The position numbers and the translations under genes were made by a program. A DNA stretch of 64,000 nt, from assembly GCA_017983635.1 (NCBI GenBank), contig JAGOBA010000003.1, positions 372,001-436,000 of the forward strand. Reading direction: 5' to 3'. This document shows positions 46,056 through 54,789 of this stretch, piece after piece. Source of the stretch: Alphaproteobacteria bacterium. GTDB taxonomy: Bacteria; Pseudomonadota; Alphaproteobacteria; Micropepsales; Micropepsaceae. Under the pieces are notes generated by a model. That model worked only from the letters and a program-made list of their open reading frames with translations. It was not told the DNA's origin and did not search any database. The first letter of the stretch is position 1, and each line of letters starts with the position of its first letter.

Positions 46056-47938
46056 GCCGCGGCCCTCGCGGGTGCGCGGCGATAGACAGTTGGGCGCTCG
46101 TGCGGGCCAGCCAGCTCGGGCGCGGCCGCCAGAACGTTTGCAATCAGACCGATCAGTTCCGCCTTCGGGTACTTCTTGTCGGGCAGTTTCAACGCATCGC
46201 GGGCGCGGCTCAGCACGCGCTTGGCGGCGTCCGGCCCCGAGCGCGCCGCGTTGGCAAGCGCTTGGAAAGCGGCGAGGCGCGTCTTGCGGTGGATCGGACG
46301 CAAGAGCGTGCCTAACAGCAGATCGAGGTTGAGGCCCGCGAGCTTGATTGCCCGGTCATCGCGGAGCGCGAGGATGCGATAGCCGAGCGTCATGACATGA
46401 ATGTCGGAGCCTTCGACTAAATCTTGCACCGCGACCGGCACCGCCAAGAACGACGGTAACGAGCGCGAGAAGAGAAGCCGCGCCAAGTCGTTGTGACGAA
46501 GCAGTGCGTGGAACGAGTACATCGAAAACGCCGGGATGCGGGTGAGCACGTTAGAGGCGCGGCGTGCGAAAGCCTCTTCGTCTCTGTCGCGGATCGTTTG
46601 ATAGTACTTGGCGAGCTCACTCGCGGTAATTTTCAGCGGATCCGGCTTTTCGTTCTTTCGGCCGGCGCGGTCTTGCCACGAGACGTGCGTGACGTAACGT
46701 GCGGCCAACTGGTCCATCAACTCCGTGTCGTCGGCGTCGCGCGCGAGACCGACGAGCTTCGAATAGCCCTGGCCCCACCAGCGCGGCGTAACCTGGGCGC
46801 GAAATGGACCGCGCACGAGGTCGGGGTAACGCGCGTAGAGGTGCGAGGCGAGCGCATCCTCCAGCGAATGCACGCGCGCCAAGCCTATGCCCGGCCAGTT
46901 CCATTCTTGGCTGACGCCGGCGAGGGCGCGTAGGCGTTCTCGCCTGACCTCATCGGTGAGGCTCTTGTCGTTGAGCGTTGCGGCGACGCAGTCTCGATAC
47001 TGCTTCTCCGGCCCGGTCCGTGCGGCTGCAGTCCAAAGGTCCCACCAACCGCGCGCTGCGGCGAGATCGACGATACGCTTGGCCTCCTTGTCGCGGCCCC
47101 AGCCGCCGACCAAATCGTTCAGCTTCGCGCGGATGTAAGGGAAGACGTCGCGTCCGCGGCGTTCCAAAATCTCGATAATCGTCGGCGTTACGTCCAGGCG
47201 ATATCCTTCGAGGTGGCGTTCGGTCAGTGCGTCGTTCAGCTTCGCCGCATCGGTCTCGGACTTCGCCAGCGCAAGCACGTCGTCGCGCCAACGCGCGACC
47301 GGCATCAGTTTGCGGTAGAGCGCGCCGTGGAGCAGCTTGTCGCCGCGCGCTTGGGCGCGGGTCGAGAGCTTGTCCCACATCGCGCGCTTTTCTTCCTGCC
47401 AATAGCCGCGCGGGAGGTGGTCGATGACGAACTTCGCGCAACCCGGATCGACATCGTAGAGCGCGAGTGCGGTCGCTTCGTCGAGGGCGAACCAGCTGTT
47501 GAACTCATCGAGTACGATCGCGCGCGCGGCGGGGCCGGTCGCGTTGCGATAGTTGTCGACGATGGCGGCAAAGAAGCGTTTCTCGTCGAGACCCCATCCT
47601 TTGGTATTGGCAAACTTCCATTGGATGAGGCGCCGGACGAGGTTCGTGTCGCGTGCTTGGCGTGCGGCGCCGAGCCAGCCCTCCAACTCTGTGGCGTGTT
47701 CGTTCCAGAGCACGCGCTTCCAGCGTTTGCCTTCGATAGACCAGTCGGAGAACTGGTTGAGGATGAAAGAGCGGAAGATCGGCCGGCTGCGCGCGTAGAG
47801 CTTTGGGCCCCAGTACCAGGTCATGCCTGGGAAGGCGGGGTCGCGACTCAGGCCTTCGATGTTGTCGCGCAGACGTTTGTTGTCGGGCTGGTCGTTCAGC
47901 AGCGACTCGATGGCGCGGATGAGCGCTTTCTGATCCAT
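46052..47938 (-). CDS. 628-residue helical-repeat-like protein of the retron
   Basis: I do not recognise a named domain with certainty. The protein is almost entirely composed of amphipathic helices with many Trp and Arg residues ([35 protein letters not shown]), and the C-terminal third has HEAT-like helix pairs ([36 protein letters not shown]). There is no signal peptide or membrane span, so it is cytoplasmic. It is the first gene of the retron unit, 4 bases overlapping the SWIM gene, and has a promoter-like sequence 28 bases upstream. An alpha-solenoid role as sensor or scaffold is inference. Confidence 0.85.
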   Translation of the reverse strand: MDQKALIRAIESLLNDQPDNKRLRDNIEGLSRDPAFPGMTWYWGPKLYARSRPIFRSFILNQFSDWSIEGKRWKRVLWNEHATELEGWLGAARQARDTNLVRRLIQWKFANTKGWGLDEKRFFAAIVDNYRNATGPAARAIVLDEFNSWFALDEATALALYDVDPGCAKFVIDHLPRGYWQEEKRAMWDKLSTRAQARGDKLLHGALYRKLMPVARWRDDVLALAKSETDAAKLNDALTERHLEGYRLDVTPTIIEILERRGRDVFPYIRAKLNDLVGGWGRDKEAKRIVDLAAARGWWDLWTAAARTGPEKQYRDCVAATLNDKSLTDEVRRERLRALAGVSQEWNWPGIGLARVHSLEDALASHLYARYPDLVRGPFRAQVTPRWWGQGYSKLVGLARDADDTELMDQLAARYVTHVSWQDRAGRKNEKPDPLKITASELAKYYQTIRDRDEEAFARRASNVLTRIPAFSMYSFHALLRHNDLARLLFSRSLPSFLAVPVAVQDLVEGSDIHVMTLGYRILALRDDRAIKLAGLNLDLLLGTLLRPIHRKTRLAAFQALANAARSGPDAAKRVLSRARDALKLPDKKYPKAELIGLIANVLAAAPELAGPHERPTVYRRAPARAAA

Positions 47939-47965
47939 CGCTTCCCCAGAGATTCGTTGGGCACA

Positions 47966-47993
47966 GTCATCGCCAGGATGGGGGCGACGTCAA
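47966..47993 (-). promoter_or_regulatory. Promoter candidate for the retron unit
   Basis: On the minus strand TTGACGT (47987-47993), 13 bases, then GCGATGAC (47966-47973). This resembles the Caulobacter housekeeping consensus as I remember it (TTGACGS-N10-14-GCTANAWC), with the second box imperfect. It lies in the 149-base divergent gap between the retron unit and purM; I see no clear plus-strand promoter there. Confidence 0.4.
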
Positions 47994-48087
47994 GGTATTG
48001 GGGGCGGAAGCGTCTCGACCTTTCGCCCGGGTGCAAGTTCTGCTTAAACCCGCGCATCCGCCACAACCGCCGGAAGCCCGCGCCCCT

Positions 48088-49152
48088 ATGACCGATCGCA
48101 AGAATGGCCTGACCTATGCCCAGGCGGGGGTCGATATCGATGCCGGCGACGCGCTGGTTGAGGCGATCAAGCCGCTCGCTAAATCGACTGCGCGACCGGG
48201 AGCTGATGCATCGTTGGGCGGGTTTGGCGGGCTGTTCGACTTGAAGGCGGCAGGGTTTAAGGATCCGCTGCTGGTGGCGGGCACCGATGGCGTCGGCACG
48301 AAGCTGAAGGTTGCGATCGAGTCGGGCATTCACGACACGGTTGGGATCGACCTTGTGGCGATGTCGGTGAACGACATCGTCGTGCAGGGGGCTGAGCCGC
48401 TGTTGTTCCTCGACTACTTCGCCACGGGCAAGCTGGACGTGACGATCGGGACGGCGGTCGTCAAAGGCGTGGCCGAAGGATGCCGCCAAGCCGGCTGTGC
48501 GCTCGTGGGTGGCGAGACGGCGGAGATGCCGGGGATGTACTCGCGTGGCGACTACGACCTGGCAGGGTTTGCGATCGGCGCGGTGGAGCGCGATCAAGTC
48601 TTGCCGCGGCGTAACATGGCGGTTGGCGACGTGGTGTTGGGGCTGGCGTCGTCTGGCGTTCACTCGAACGGGTACTCGCTGGTGCGGCGGATCGTGGCGG
48701 AAAGCGGGTTGTCATACGACTCGCCCTCGCCGTTCGCGAAGGCTGAGAACATGGGGCGGGCGTTGCTCGCGCCGACGCGGATTTATGTAAAGAGCGCGCT
48801 CGCTGCAATTCGTGGGAGCGAGGTAAAGGGCTTTGCGCATATCACGGGCGGCGGGCTGACGGAAAACGTGCCGCGCGTCGTGCCGGACGATTTAGATATC
48901 GAGATCGATCTCGCCAGCTGGACGCCGCTGCCGGTGTTTCAGTGGCTCGCGCGCACGGGCGGCGTGGAAGAGCGCGAGATGCTGCGCACCTTCAACTGCG
49001 GGATCGGCATGATCGTCGTGGTGGCGGCGGAGCGGGTGGAAGAAGCTGCCAAGATATTGACCGGCGCGGGCGAGCGCGTGTCGCGGCTCGGGCAATTGAT
49101 CCAGGGCAAGGGCGAGCCGACGGTGCGCTACAAAGGGCGGCTGGGGCTGTGA
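48088..49152 (+). CDS. purM: Phosphoribosylformylglycinamidine cyclo-ligase (AIR synthetase)
   Basis: Step 5 of de novo purine synthesis: FGAM + ATP to AIR. The start is ATG 48088 ([20 protein letters not shown]); an earlier in-frame start (47998) would add 30 unconserved residues. The 354-residue product shows the PurM/ThiS fold motifs [40 protein letters not shown] and [17 protein letters not shown]. purN follows 40 bases downstream in the same direction. Confidence 0.98.
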   Translation: MTDRKNGLTYAQAGVDIDAGDALVEAIKPLAKSTARPGADASLGGFGGLFDLKAAGFKDPLLVAGTDGVGTKLKVAIESGIHDTVGIDLVAMSVNDIVVQGAEPLLFLDYFATGKLDVTIGTAVVKGVAEGCRQAGCALVGGETAEMPGMYSRGDYDLAGFAIGAVERDQVLPRRNMAVGDVVLGLASSGVHSNGYSLVRRIVAESGLSYDSPSPFAKAENMGRALLAPTRIYVKSALAAIRGSEVKGFAHITGGGLTENVPRVVPDDLDIEIDLASWTPLPVFQWLARTGGVEEREMLRTFNCGIGMIVVVAAERVEEAAKILTGAGERVSRLGQLIQGKGEPTVRYKGRLGL

Positions 49153-49192
49153 CAAGCTCAGAGCAGTCCGGGAGCGCGGGCGTCGCCAGGCT

Positions 49193-49765
49193 ATGAAAAA
49201 GCGCGTCGCCATTCTCATTTCCGGGCGCGGTAGCAACATGCGGGCGCTGATTGAGGCGGCGCGGGCGCCCGAGTATCCGGCGGAGATCGCGCTCGTGGTG
49301 TCGAGCCGGATGGCGGCTGAGGGACTATCGATTGCGGACAAGCTTGGCGTGGCGACGGAGTTCGTCGATCACTCGCGGTACCGGGATCGCGACACGTACG
49401 ACGCGGAACTGCATCACGTGCTGACGCGGGCGAATGTGGAGTTCGTTTGCTTGGCAGGCTTCATGCGCATTCTCTCGGCCGGCTTCGTGCGCAAGTGGGA
49501 GGGGCGGATCATCAACATGCACCCTTCCCTTCTGCCGGCGTTCAAAGGACTAAAGCCGCAAGCGCAGGCACTGGCAGCAGGAGTCAAGGTCTCGGGCTGC
49601 ACGGTGCACTATGTCGTGCCGGAACTCGATGCGGGGCCGACGATTGCGCAGGCCGAAGTGCCGGTGCTGCCGGGCGATACAGAAGAAACGCTGAGCGCGC
49701 GCATCTTGGAGGCGGAGCACAAGCTTTATCCAGCGGCAGTTAAGTTGGCGCTCGAACGTCCATAG
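49193..49765 (+). CDS. purN: Phosphoribosylglycinamide formyltransferase
   Basis: Step 3 of purine synthesis, using 10-formyl-tetrahydrofolate to formylate GAR. The 190-residue product has the nucleotide-binding start ILISGRGSNMRALIE, the catalytic triad N108, H110 and D146, the signature NMHPSLLPAFKGL (108-120) and PELDAGPTIAQAEVP. It is downstream of purM as in many proteobacteria. The opposing FAD-oxidoreductase gene ends 4 bases beyond its stop. Confidence 0.98.
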   Translation: MKKRVAILISGRGSNMRALIEAARAPEYPAEIALVVSSRMAAEGLSIADKLGVATEFVDHSRYRDRDTYDAELHHVLTRANVEFVCLAGFMRILSAGFVRKWEGRIINMHPSLLPAFKGLKPQAQALAAGVKVSGCTVHYVVPELDAGPTIAQAEVPVLPGDTEETLSARILEAEHKLYPAAVKLALERP

Positions 49766-49769
49766 CCGC

Positions 49770-51275
49770 TCAATCGCGTTTCAACACAGCCTTCGCTGCG
49801 TTTCGTCCTGCCGCACCGCTGACGCCACCGCCGCCGTGGCTGCCGTTGCCGCAGAGGTAGAGGTTCTCGACCGGGGTCTTATGCGTTGACCACCCTGGGA
49901 TGGGGCGCATGAAGAACATTTGGTCCAAAATCAGCTGTCCGTGGTTCAAGTCGCCTTCGGTCAGGCCGTACGTCTTTTCGAGATCGAGCGGCGTCAACGA
50001 CTTCACTTCACGGATCGAGGCTTTGAGCTGCGGCGCGGCGCGTGTCGCGGTGTCGATCGCCAGGCGTTCGAGGACGGCTCGCTCTTGGCCCCAATCGCGA
50101 TCGCGCAGCGCGTAGGGCGCGAACTGAACGTGCAGCGAAACGACCCGGCCGGTGGTGGTGATCTCCAGGTAGGGCTCAGCGGACAGCTGGCCGTACTTTG
50201 CGGCGTCGTAGGCTCGTTCAAGGCGACGGATCGAGGGAGCGACGACCAGTGTTCCGGCCGGCAGGCCGTGATTGCCGTCGGTCAGCAGGTGCACTTTCGC
50301 GACGGCGCCGCGCATCTTGATCGATTGTGCGGCCCACACGAACTCAGGCGGCAGTTCCGGCGCGCCGACGAGGCCGAGCAAGGTATGGCGCGGGTCGGCG
50401 GCGGAAACGATCTGTGCGGCGGCAATTTCTTCGCCGCCCTTTAAGCGAACGCCGCGCGCTGCCAGGTCGTCGATGAGGATCGCTTCGACATCGGCCGCGA
50501 GACGGCTTTCGCCGCCGCGCGCTTTCAATGCGGTCACGAGCGCAGCAGCGATGCGGCCGACGCCGCCTTCAACACGTCGCTGGCCGGGGCCGCCACGGTT
50601 CAGCCAATTGTGCATGAGGGTGTAGCCGGTCCCCGCCGACATCGGACCCAGCGTATGGCCGTGCACGGCGACGGCGCCGATCGCGGCGCGCATCGCGTCG
50701 GACTCGAACCATTCTTCCGTCAGCTCAAGCGCCGACATCGGAAGCGCGCGGATCACCCGGAACATGTCTCGGGGGCCTAGTCGGCGCAGATGGAGCGCGA
50801 GTTTGGCGAGCGGCCAACCTTCCTTGAGCGAGACATGCGGGAGGCGCGGCATCGGCGTGCGGTAGGCTGCCTCGAGAAATGTGGTCGCTTCTCGCATGAA
50901 CGCGGTGAAGGCTGGCCAGCGCTCGGCGTCGCGCTTGGAGATGCCGGCTATCGAGGCAAGCGTCTCGTCATCGCCGTCTGAGGTGAGCCGAAGTTGGCGG
51001 CCGTTCGGCAGAAGCGAGATCAACGGCTCGCCCACGCTCTGCGGAAGTCCGTACTGCACAAGATCGAGATCATCGACGATATCGGCGCGGAGTTGTCCGC
51101 CGGGCTGCACGACATCAACCGCCGCTTCGGCGAAGAGCGGTTCGGTGACGGCCTGCCCGCCGGCGATGCCGCGACGTTCGAGCACGAGCACCTTCTTGCC
51201 CGCCTTTGCGAGGTAGTTCGCGGCGACCAGACCATTCAAACCCGCACCAATGACGATGATGTCGTACGTTGTCAT
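49770..51275 (-). CDS. FAD-dependent oxidoreductase, phytoene-desaturase/PYROXD2-like (1)
   Basis: The product has 501 residues from ATG 51275, which shares a base with the upstream gene's TGA. The Rossmann FAD-binding motif is IIVIGAGLNGLVAANYLAKA with G10, G12, G15, followed by LVLERRGIAGGQAV. The C-terminal FAD-contact region GNGSHGGGGVSGAAGRNAAK is typical of PYROXD2-type proteins. No carotenoid genes are nearby, so a role in carotenoid desaturation is not supported. It is 60% of a tandem pair with the next gene and probably cotranscribed with it and the GcvT-like gene. Confidence 0.85.
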   Translation of the reverse strand: MTTYDIIVIGAGLNGLVAANYLAKAGKKVLVLERRGIAGGQAVTEPLFAEAAVDVVQPGGQLRADIVDDLDLVQYGLPQSVGEPLISLLPNGRQLRLTSDGDDETLASIAGISKRDAERWPAFTAFMREATTFLEAAYRTPMPRLPHVSLKEGWPLAKLALHLRRLGPRDMFRVIRALPMSALELTEEWFESDAMRAAIGAVAVHGHTLGPMSAGTGYTLMHNWLNRGGPGQRRVEGGVGRIAAALVTALKARGGESRLAADVEAILIDDLAARGVRLKGGEEIAAAQIVSAADPRHTLLGLVGAPELPPEFVWAAQSIKMRGAVAKVHLLTDGNHGLPAGTLVVAPSIRRLERAYDAAKYGQLSAEPYLEITTTGRVVSLHVQFAPYALRDRDWGQERAVLERLAIDTATRAAPQLKASIREVKSLTPLDLEKTYGLTEGDLNHGQLILDQMFFMRPIPGWSTHKTPVENLYLCGNGSHGGGGVSGAAGRNAAKAVLKRD

Positions 51276-52858
51276 CAGCGCCAATCCTTCAGCACTTCTT
51301 GCGCCGCCATCTTGCCCGCAGCACCCATGACGCCGCCGCCGGGGTGGGCGCCGGACGCGCCGAAGTAATAGCCCGGCAATGGCGTGCGGAAGTCCGCCCA
51401 CTGCGGTGCCGGCCTGAGGAAAAAGAGCTGATGCAACAAAAGCTCGCCATGGAAGATGTTGCCGCCCGTGATCCCGGCGATGCGTTCGATGTCCTTTGGT
51501 GTGATGACTTGCTTGCCGACGATGGCGCGGCGGATGTTCGGCGCGTAGCGCTCGATGGTCGAGATCACGGTTTCGCCGAAGGCCTCGCGCTTCGCATCGT
51601 CCCAACCGCCTTCGATGTCGTAGGGGGCGTATTGCACGAAGCACGACATGACGTGGTGGCCGGGCGGCGCCATGTCGCGATCGATCATCGAGGGGATGAT
51701 CATGTCGATATAGGGGTTCTTCGAGAACTGTCCGTATTTCGCCTCGTCGTAGGCACGCTCGATGTAGTCGATCGAGGGGCTGATCGAGATCGCGCCTTTG
51801 TGCAGTGGGCTTTCGCCCGGCAGGCAGGTGAACTGCGGCAGTTCGCTGAGCGCGATGTTGACTTTGCCGGAGGAGCCGCGGACGCGGAAGTTCCTAATCT
51901 GCTCGACGAATTCGTCGGGGAAGTGTTTGCTTTCGACGAAGCTCAAGAAGCTGCGTTTCGGATCGGCGGCGGACAAGACGACGTTGGCGCGAAGTTCGTC
52001 GCCGTTCTCAAGCGCGACGCCGGCGGCCCTGCCCCCTTTGACGATCACTTGCTTGACGGATGCGCTCGTACGGATCTCGGCGCCGAGCGCGCGGGCCGAG
52101 GCGGCGATCGCGGCGGTGACACCGCCCGTGCCGTTCTTTGCAAAGCCCCAGGCGCGGAAAGCGCCGTCGATTTCGCCCATGTAGTGATGCAGGAGAACGT
52201 AAGCCGTGCCGGGCGAATGAGGCCCCAAGAACGTTCCGATGATGCCCGACGCCGATTTCGTTCCTTTGAGCGGATCGAACTCGAACCACTCGTTCAGCAG
52301 ATCGGCCGATGACTGTGTGACGAGCTTGGCGATGCGGTAGAGCTCCTTTTCGCTCAAGCTCTTCGCATATTGCCCCAGACGAAGGAGGCCCAGCATGTCG
52401 CGCCACGACATCGACGACGGATCGGGCGGCACAAGGCTCAGCACCGGCTTGATCGCCTTGGCGGCGCGCGCCATGACGCGGCCGTATTCGTCCGCCGCCT
52501 CCGCGTCGCGCGGCGAATGACGATAGATCTCGCGACGCGTCGGCTCGTGATCGGCCCAGGCGGCGAGATAGTCGCCGTTGTCCATCGGCGTGACCGTGCT
52601 CGGCAGCGGCAGGATCTTCAAGCCGTGGCGCGGGAGTTCGAGGTCACGGATGATTTCGGGCCTGAGGAGGCTCACGACGTATGAGAACTCCGTAAAGCGG
52701 TATCCGGGGAAGATTTCCTCGGTGACCGCCGCGCCGCCGACGACTTCGCGCCGTTCCAACACGACGACCTTCTTCCCCGCGCGCGCAAGATACGCCCCCG
52801 CGATGAGGCCGTTGTGCCCCGCGCCTATGACAATGGCGTCGTATTGGTTGACGGTCAT
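51275..52858 (-). CDS. FAD-dependent oxidoreductase, phytoene-desaturase/PYROXD2-like (2)
   Basis: The product has 527 residues. The N-terminal dinucleotide-binding motif is AIVIGAGHNGLIAGAYLARA (G12, G14, G17) followed by VVVLERREVVGGAAVTEE. Family landmarks are the substrate-domain stretch FLGPHSPGTAYVLLHHYMGE and the C-terminal GASGAHPGGGVMGAAGKMAA. PYROXD2-like proteins are amine-oxidase-fold flavoproteins of poorly defined substrate. It lies 47 bases after the GcvT-like gene, and its TGA overlaps the next ATG. Confidence 0.85.
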   Translation of the reverse strand: MTVNQYDAIVIGAGHNGLIAGAYLARAGKKVVVLERREVVGGAAVTEEIFPGYRFTEFSYVVSLLRPEIIRDLELPRHGLKILPLPSTVTPMDNGDYLAAWADHEPTRREIYRHSPRDAEAADEYGRVMARAAKAIKPVLSLVPPDPSSMSWRDMLGLLRLGQYAKSLSEKELYRIAKLVTQSSADLLNEWFEFDPLKGTKSASGIIGTFLGPHSPGTAYVLLHHYMGEIDGAFRAWGFAKNGTGGVTAAIAASARALGAEIRTSASVKQVIVKGGRAAGVALENGDELRANVVLSAADPKRSFLSFVESKHFPDEFVEQIRNFRVRGSSGKVNIALSELPQFTCLPGESPLHKGAISISPSIDYIERAYDEAKYGQFSKNPYIDMIIPSMIDRDMAPPGHHVMSCFVQYAPYDIEGGWDDAKREAFGETVISTIERYAPNIRRAIVGKQVITPKDIERIAGITGGNIFHGELLLHQLFFLRPAPQWADFRTPLPGYYFGASGAHPGGGVMGAAGKMAAQEVLKDWR

Positions 52859-52905
52859 CGTGGCCTACTCCCCCACTCCCACATCTTCCCTACTCACCTC
52901 ACTCA

Positions 52906-54111
52906 TCACTTCTTCTTCCAAGTCGGTTCGTAGAACGGGAGCTTCACGACTCTGGCCGGGGTTTGGCGGCGGTGGTGTTCGATGGTGATTTCCATCGTGA
53001 CCGGTGTTCCGGGTTCGTAGTACGGGCGTTGGAGATGGGCCAGGGCGATGTACTTTTTCAGAACCGGCGACCATGTGCTGGTCGAGGCGTAGCCGACCTG
53101 TTTGCCTTCGGCCATGACCGGAAGGCTGGCGCGTACGGCCATGCTTGGAATCTGCGGTGGAAGGCCAACCTCGCCGTAGAGGCGTTCGAGCCCTTCCCAG
53201 TCGACCTCTATGCCCGAGAGCTTCCAGGCGGCGCCTTCGGCCTTCTCGCGCTCGAGGGCGCGCCGGCCGACGAAGTAACCCTTCTTGTCGAGGTTGACCG
53301 CCCAATCGAGGCCCATCTCGAACGGCGACGATTTTTGCCCTTCGATCCAGGCGTGCGATGAGGCCGTGTAGTCGACGTCGAGCATGAAGAGGCCCGCTTC
53401 CACGCGCGCCATGTCCATCGCGAGGATCCCGCACGGCGTGATGCCGTAGTCGGCGCCGGCCGCCATGAGCGCGTCCCACACGGGAATTGCGTGATCGGCC
53501 GCGACCCAAATTTCAAAGCCCAGATCGCCTGTGTAGCCCGTGCGCGATACGCTGACCGTCATGTTGCCGATGCTCGTGTTCATCAAGCGAAAGTATTTCA
53601 GCTGATCGAGCGGTTCCTTGCAGCACCGGTTCAACACGGCGCGGGACTTCGGTCCCTGCAGGCTCAATGCGGCGACTTGATCGGTCAATTCCGTGATCTT
53701 GACGCCCATACCGACAGCATTCATCGCAAGCCACCGGAGCGAAGGTTCAGCCGAGGTCATCCGGAAGAGGTTGGGGCCAAGGCGCGATACCGTGCCGTCG
53801 TCGAGAAGCTTGCCGTCCTCGTCGCACCAGCCGGTGTAGTAGACTTGGCCGACCGCCATTTTGAAGATATCGCGCGTCGTCACCTTGTGCAGCAGACGCG
53901 CTGCATCCGGGCCTTCGATCACGTACTTCATCAGCGGCGACACGTCGATGAGCGCCGCGCGATCGCGGATCGCCCAGTATTCATGGTCGAGCGACAGCTC
54001 GTAGGAGCCGACAACCATGTAGCCGGCCCAGCGGCGCCAGTTCTGCGCCACACTTAAGCGCGACGTGCGCTCATGGAAGGGCGTGCGTTTGAGTTCGAGG
54101 GTTGAGAGCAT
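52906..54111 (-). CDS. Aminomethyltransferase (GcvT/DmdA-like) family protein
   Basis: The 401-residue folate-dependent protein contains the GcvT N-domain (YWAIRDRAALIDVSPLMKYV, ARLLHKVTTRDIF) and the signature SRTGYTGDLGFEIW and C-terminal barrel (GKQVGYASTSTWSPVLKKYI). This class includes glycine cleavage T-protein, dimethylglycine/sarcosine demethylases and DMSP demethylase. No gcvH or gcvP lies nearby, and the two flavoprotein genes follow directly, so a demethylation of a methylated small amine or sulfonium is more plausible than glycine cleavage. This is inference. Confidence 0.8.
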   Translation of the reverse strand: MLSTLELKRTPFHERTSRLSVAQNWRRWAGYMVVGSYELSLDHEYWAIRDRAALIDVSPLMKYVIEGPDAARLLHKVTTRDIFKMAVGQVYYTGWCDEDGKLLDDGTVSRLGPNLFRMTSAEPSLRWLAMNAVGMGVKITELTDQVAALSLQGPKSRAVLNRCCKEPLDQLKYFRLMNTSIGNMTVSVSRTGYTGDLGFEIWVAADHAIPVWDALMAAGADYGITPCGILAMDMARVEAGLFMLDVDYTASSHAWIEGQKSSPFEMGLDWAVNLDKKGYFVGRRALEREKAEGAAWKLSGIEVDWEGLERLYGEVGLPPQIPSMAVRASLPVMAEGKQVGYASTSTWSPVLKKYIALAHLQRPYYEPGTPVTMEITIEHHRRQTPARVVKLPFYEPTWKKK

Positions 54112-54121
54112 GCAGTGCCGC

Positions 54122-54481
54122 TTACGTCCCCGGCAGGTCGCGCGTTCGAATCCGTCCGGGTTCTATCACGGAAAAGCGGCCCGACCAGTCGTCACGTGCG
54201 TTGATCAGCGTCGCCAACCAAGCGCTACCCTGCGGTGTGCGCTGCAGCGGCAAACGAAAGAGGATGATTCCGCAGCTCGCCGGCAATCGAGCGTGGTAGG
54301 CAGGCTCCCCAAAATCCTTGTCAAACGTGAGAATGATCCGCCGCCCGGCTTGCGCTGTTGCCAAAAGGACGTCGTCGGAAGCACCCGGCGCGTCTTCCTC
54401 GATCCAGGCTACGTCGTGACCGCTTGCACGCAACGCTAAGATAGCGCGTCGCGAGAAATTTTGGTCGGCGAGAAAGCGCAT
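54122..54481 (-). CDS. DUF5615 PIN-like protein (probable toxin)
   Basis: The 119-residue protein has the Mut7-C/PIN-like fold of DUF5615: MRFLADQNFSRRAILALRAS with D6, a middle acid pair D36/D37, and the signature LTFDKDFGE with D54 and D56, expected to coordinate Mg for RNA cleavage. The C-terminal VIEPGRIRTRDLP is characteristic of the family. It overlaps the DUF433 gene by 46 bases, a toxin-antitoxin layout, and ends 10 bases before the GcvT-like ATG. Confidence 0.8.
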   Translation of the reverse strand: MRFLADQNFSRRAILALRASGHDVAWIEEDAPGASDDVLLATAQAGRRIILTFDKDFGEPAYHARLPASCGIILFRLPLQRTPQGSAWLATLINARDDWSGRFSVIEPGRIRTRDLPGT

Positions 54482-54711
54482 GCTTTCTCGGCGGCGAACA
54501 CGCGTTCAGAACTCAGAACATCGCGCGCGTAGAATAAGCATGCAGTGATGTCATCATCTGTCAGGCTGGGATACTCGTCGAGTATATCCTTGCGGGACCA
54601 CCCGTCCGCGAGAAGACCAATAATGAACTCAACCGCCAGCCGCGTTCCTCGAACAACGGGCTTTCCAACCAAGACCTTGGGATCGAGCGAGATGCGCGGG
54701 TGTTCGACCAT
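54436..54711 (-). CDS. DUF433 protein (probable antitoxin)
   Basis: The 91-residue protein has the DUF433 signature HPRISLDPKVLVGKPVVRGT then VEFIIGLLADGWSRKDILDE and YPSLTDDDITACLFYARDVL, a small helix-turn-helix-like domain. DUF433 genes commonly precede DUF5615 genes and are regarded as their antitoxins. The 3' end overlaps the toxin gene by 46 bases, so the last 15 residues are encoded inside the toxin gene's 5' region, an unusually long overlap. Confidence 0.8.
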   Translation of the reverse strand: MVEHPRISLDPKVLVGKPVVRGTRLAVEFIIGLLADGWSRKDILDEYPSLTDDDITACLFYARDVLSSERVFAAEKACAFSPTKISRDALS

Positions 54712-54789
54712 CTATCGACTCTCAACTACTCGGGTAGGGTACCTCACACCGCGAAAATACTCCACAAATCCCTCTGTCCCCAGACGTCG

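Noticed and set aside
49770..52858. The two FAD oxidoreductases as carotenoid phytoene desaturases (crtI)
   Set aside because: No phytoene synthase or other carotenoid genes are nearby, and the neighbouring GcvT-like gene suggests a different role. The sequences fit the PYROXD2-like branch better.
54138..54165. tRNA T-arm-like sequence (GTTCGAATCC) on the plus strand
   Set aside because: It lies inside the DUF5615 gene, where VIEPGRIRTRDLP is the normal family C-terminus. The flanking bases do not form a T stem and there is no acceptor or anticodon arm.
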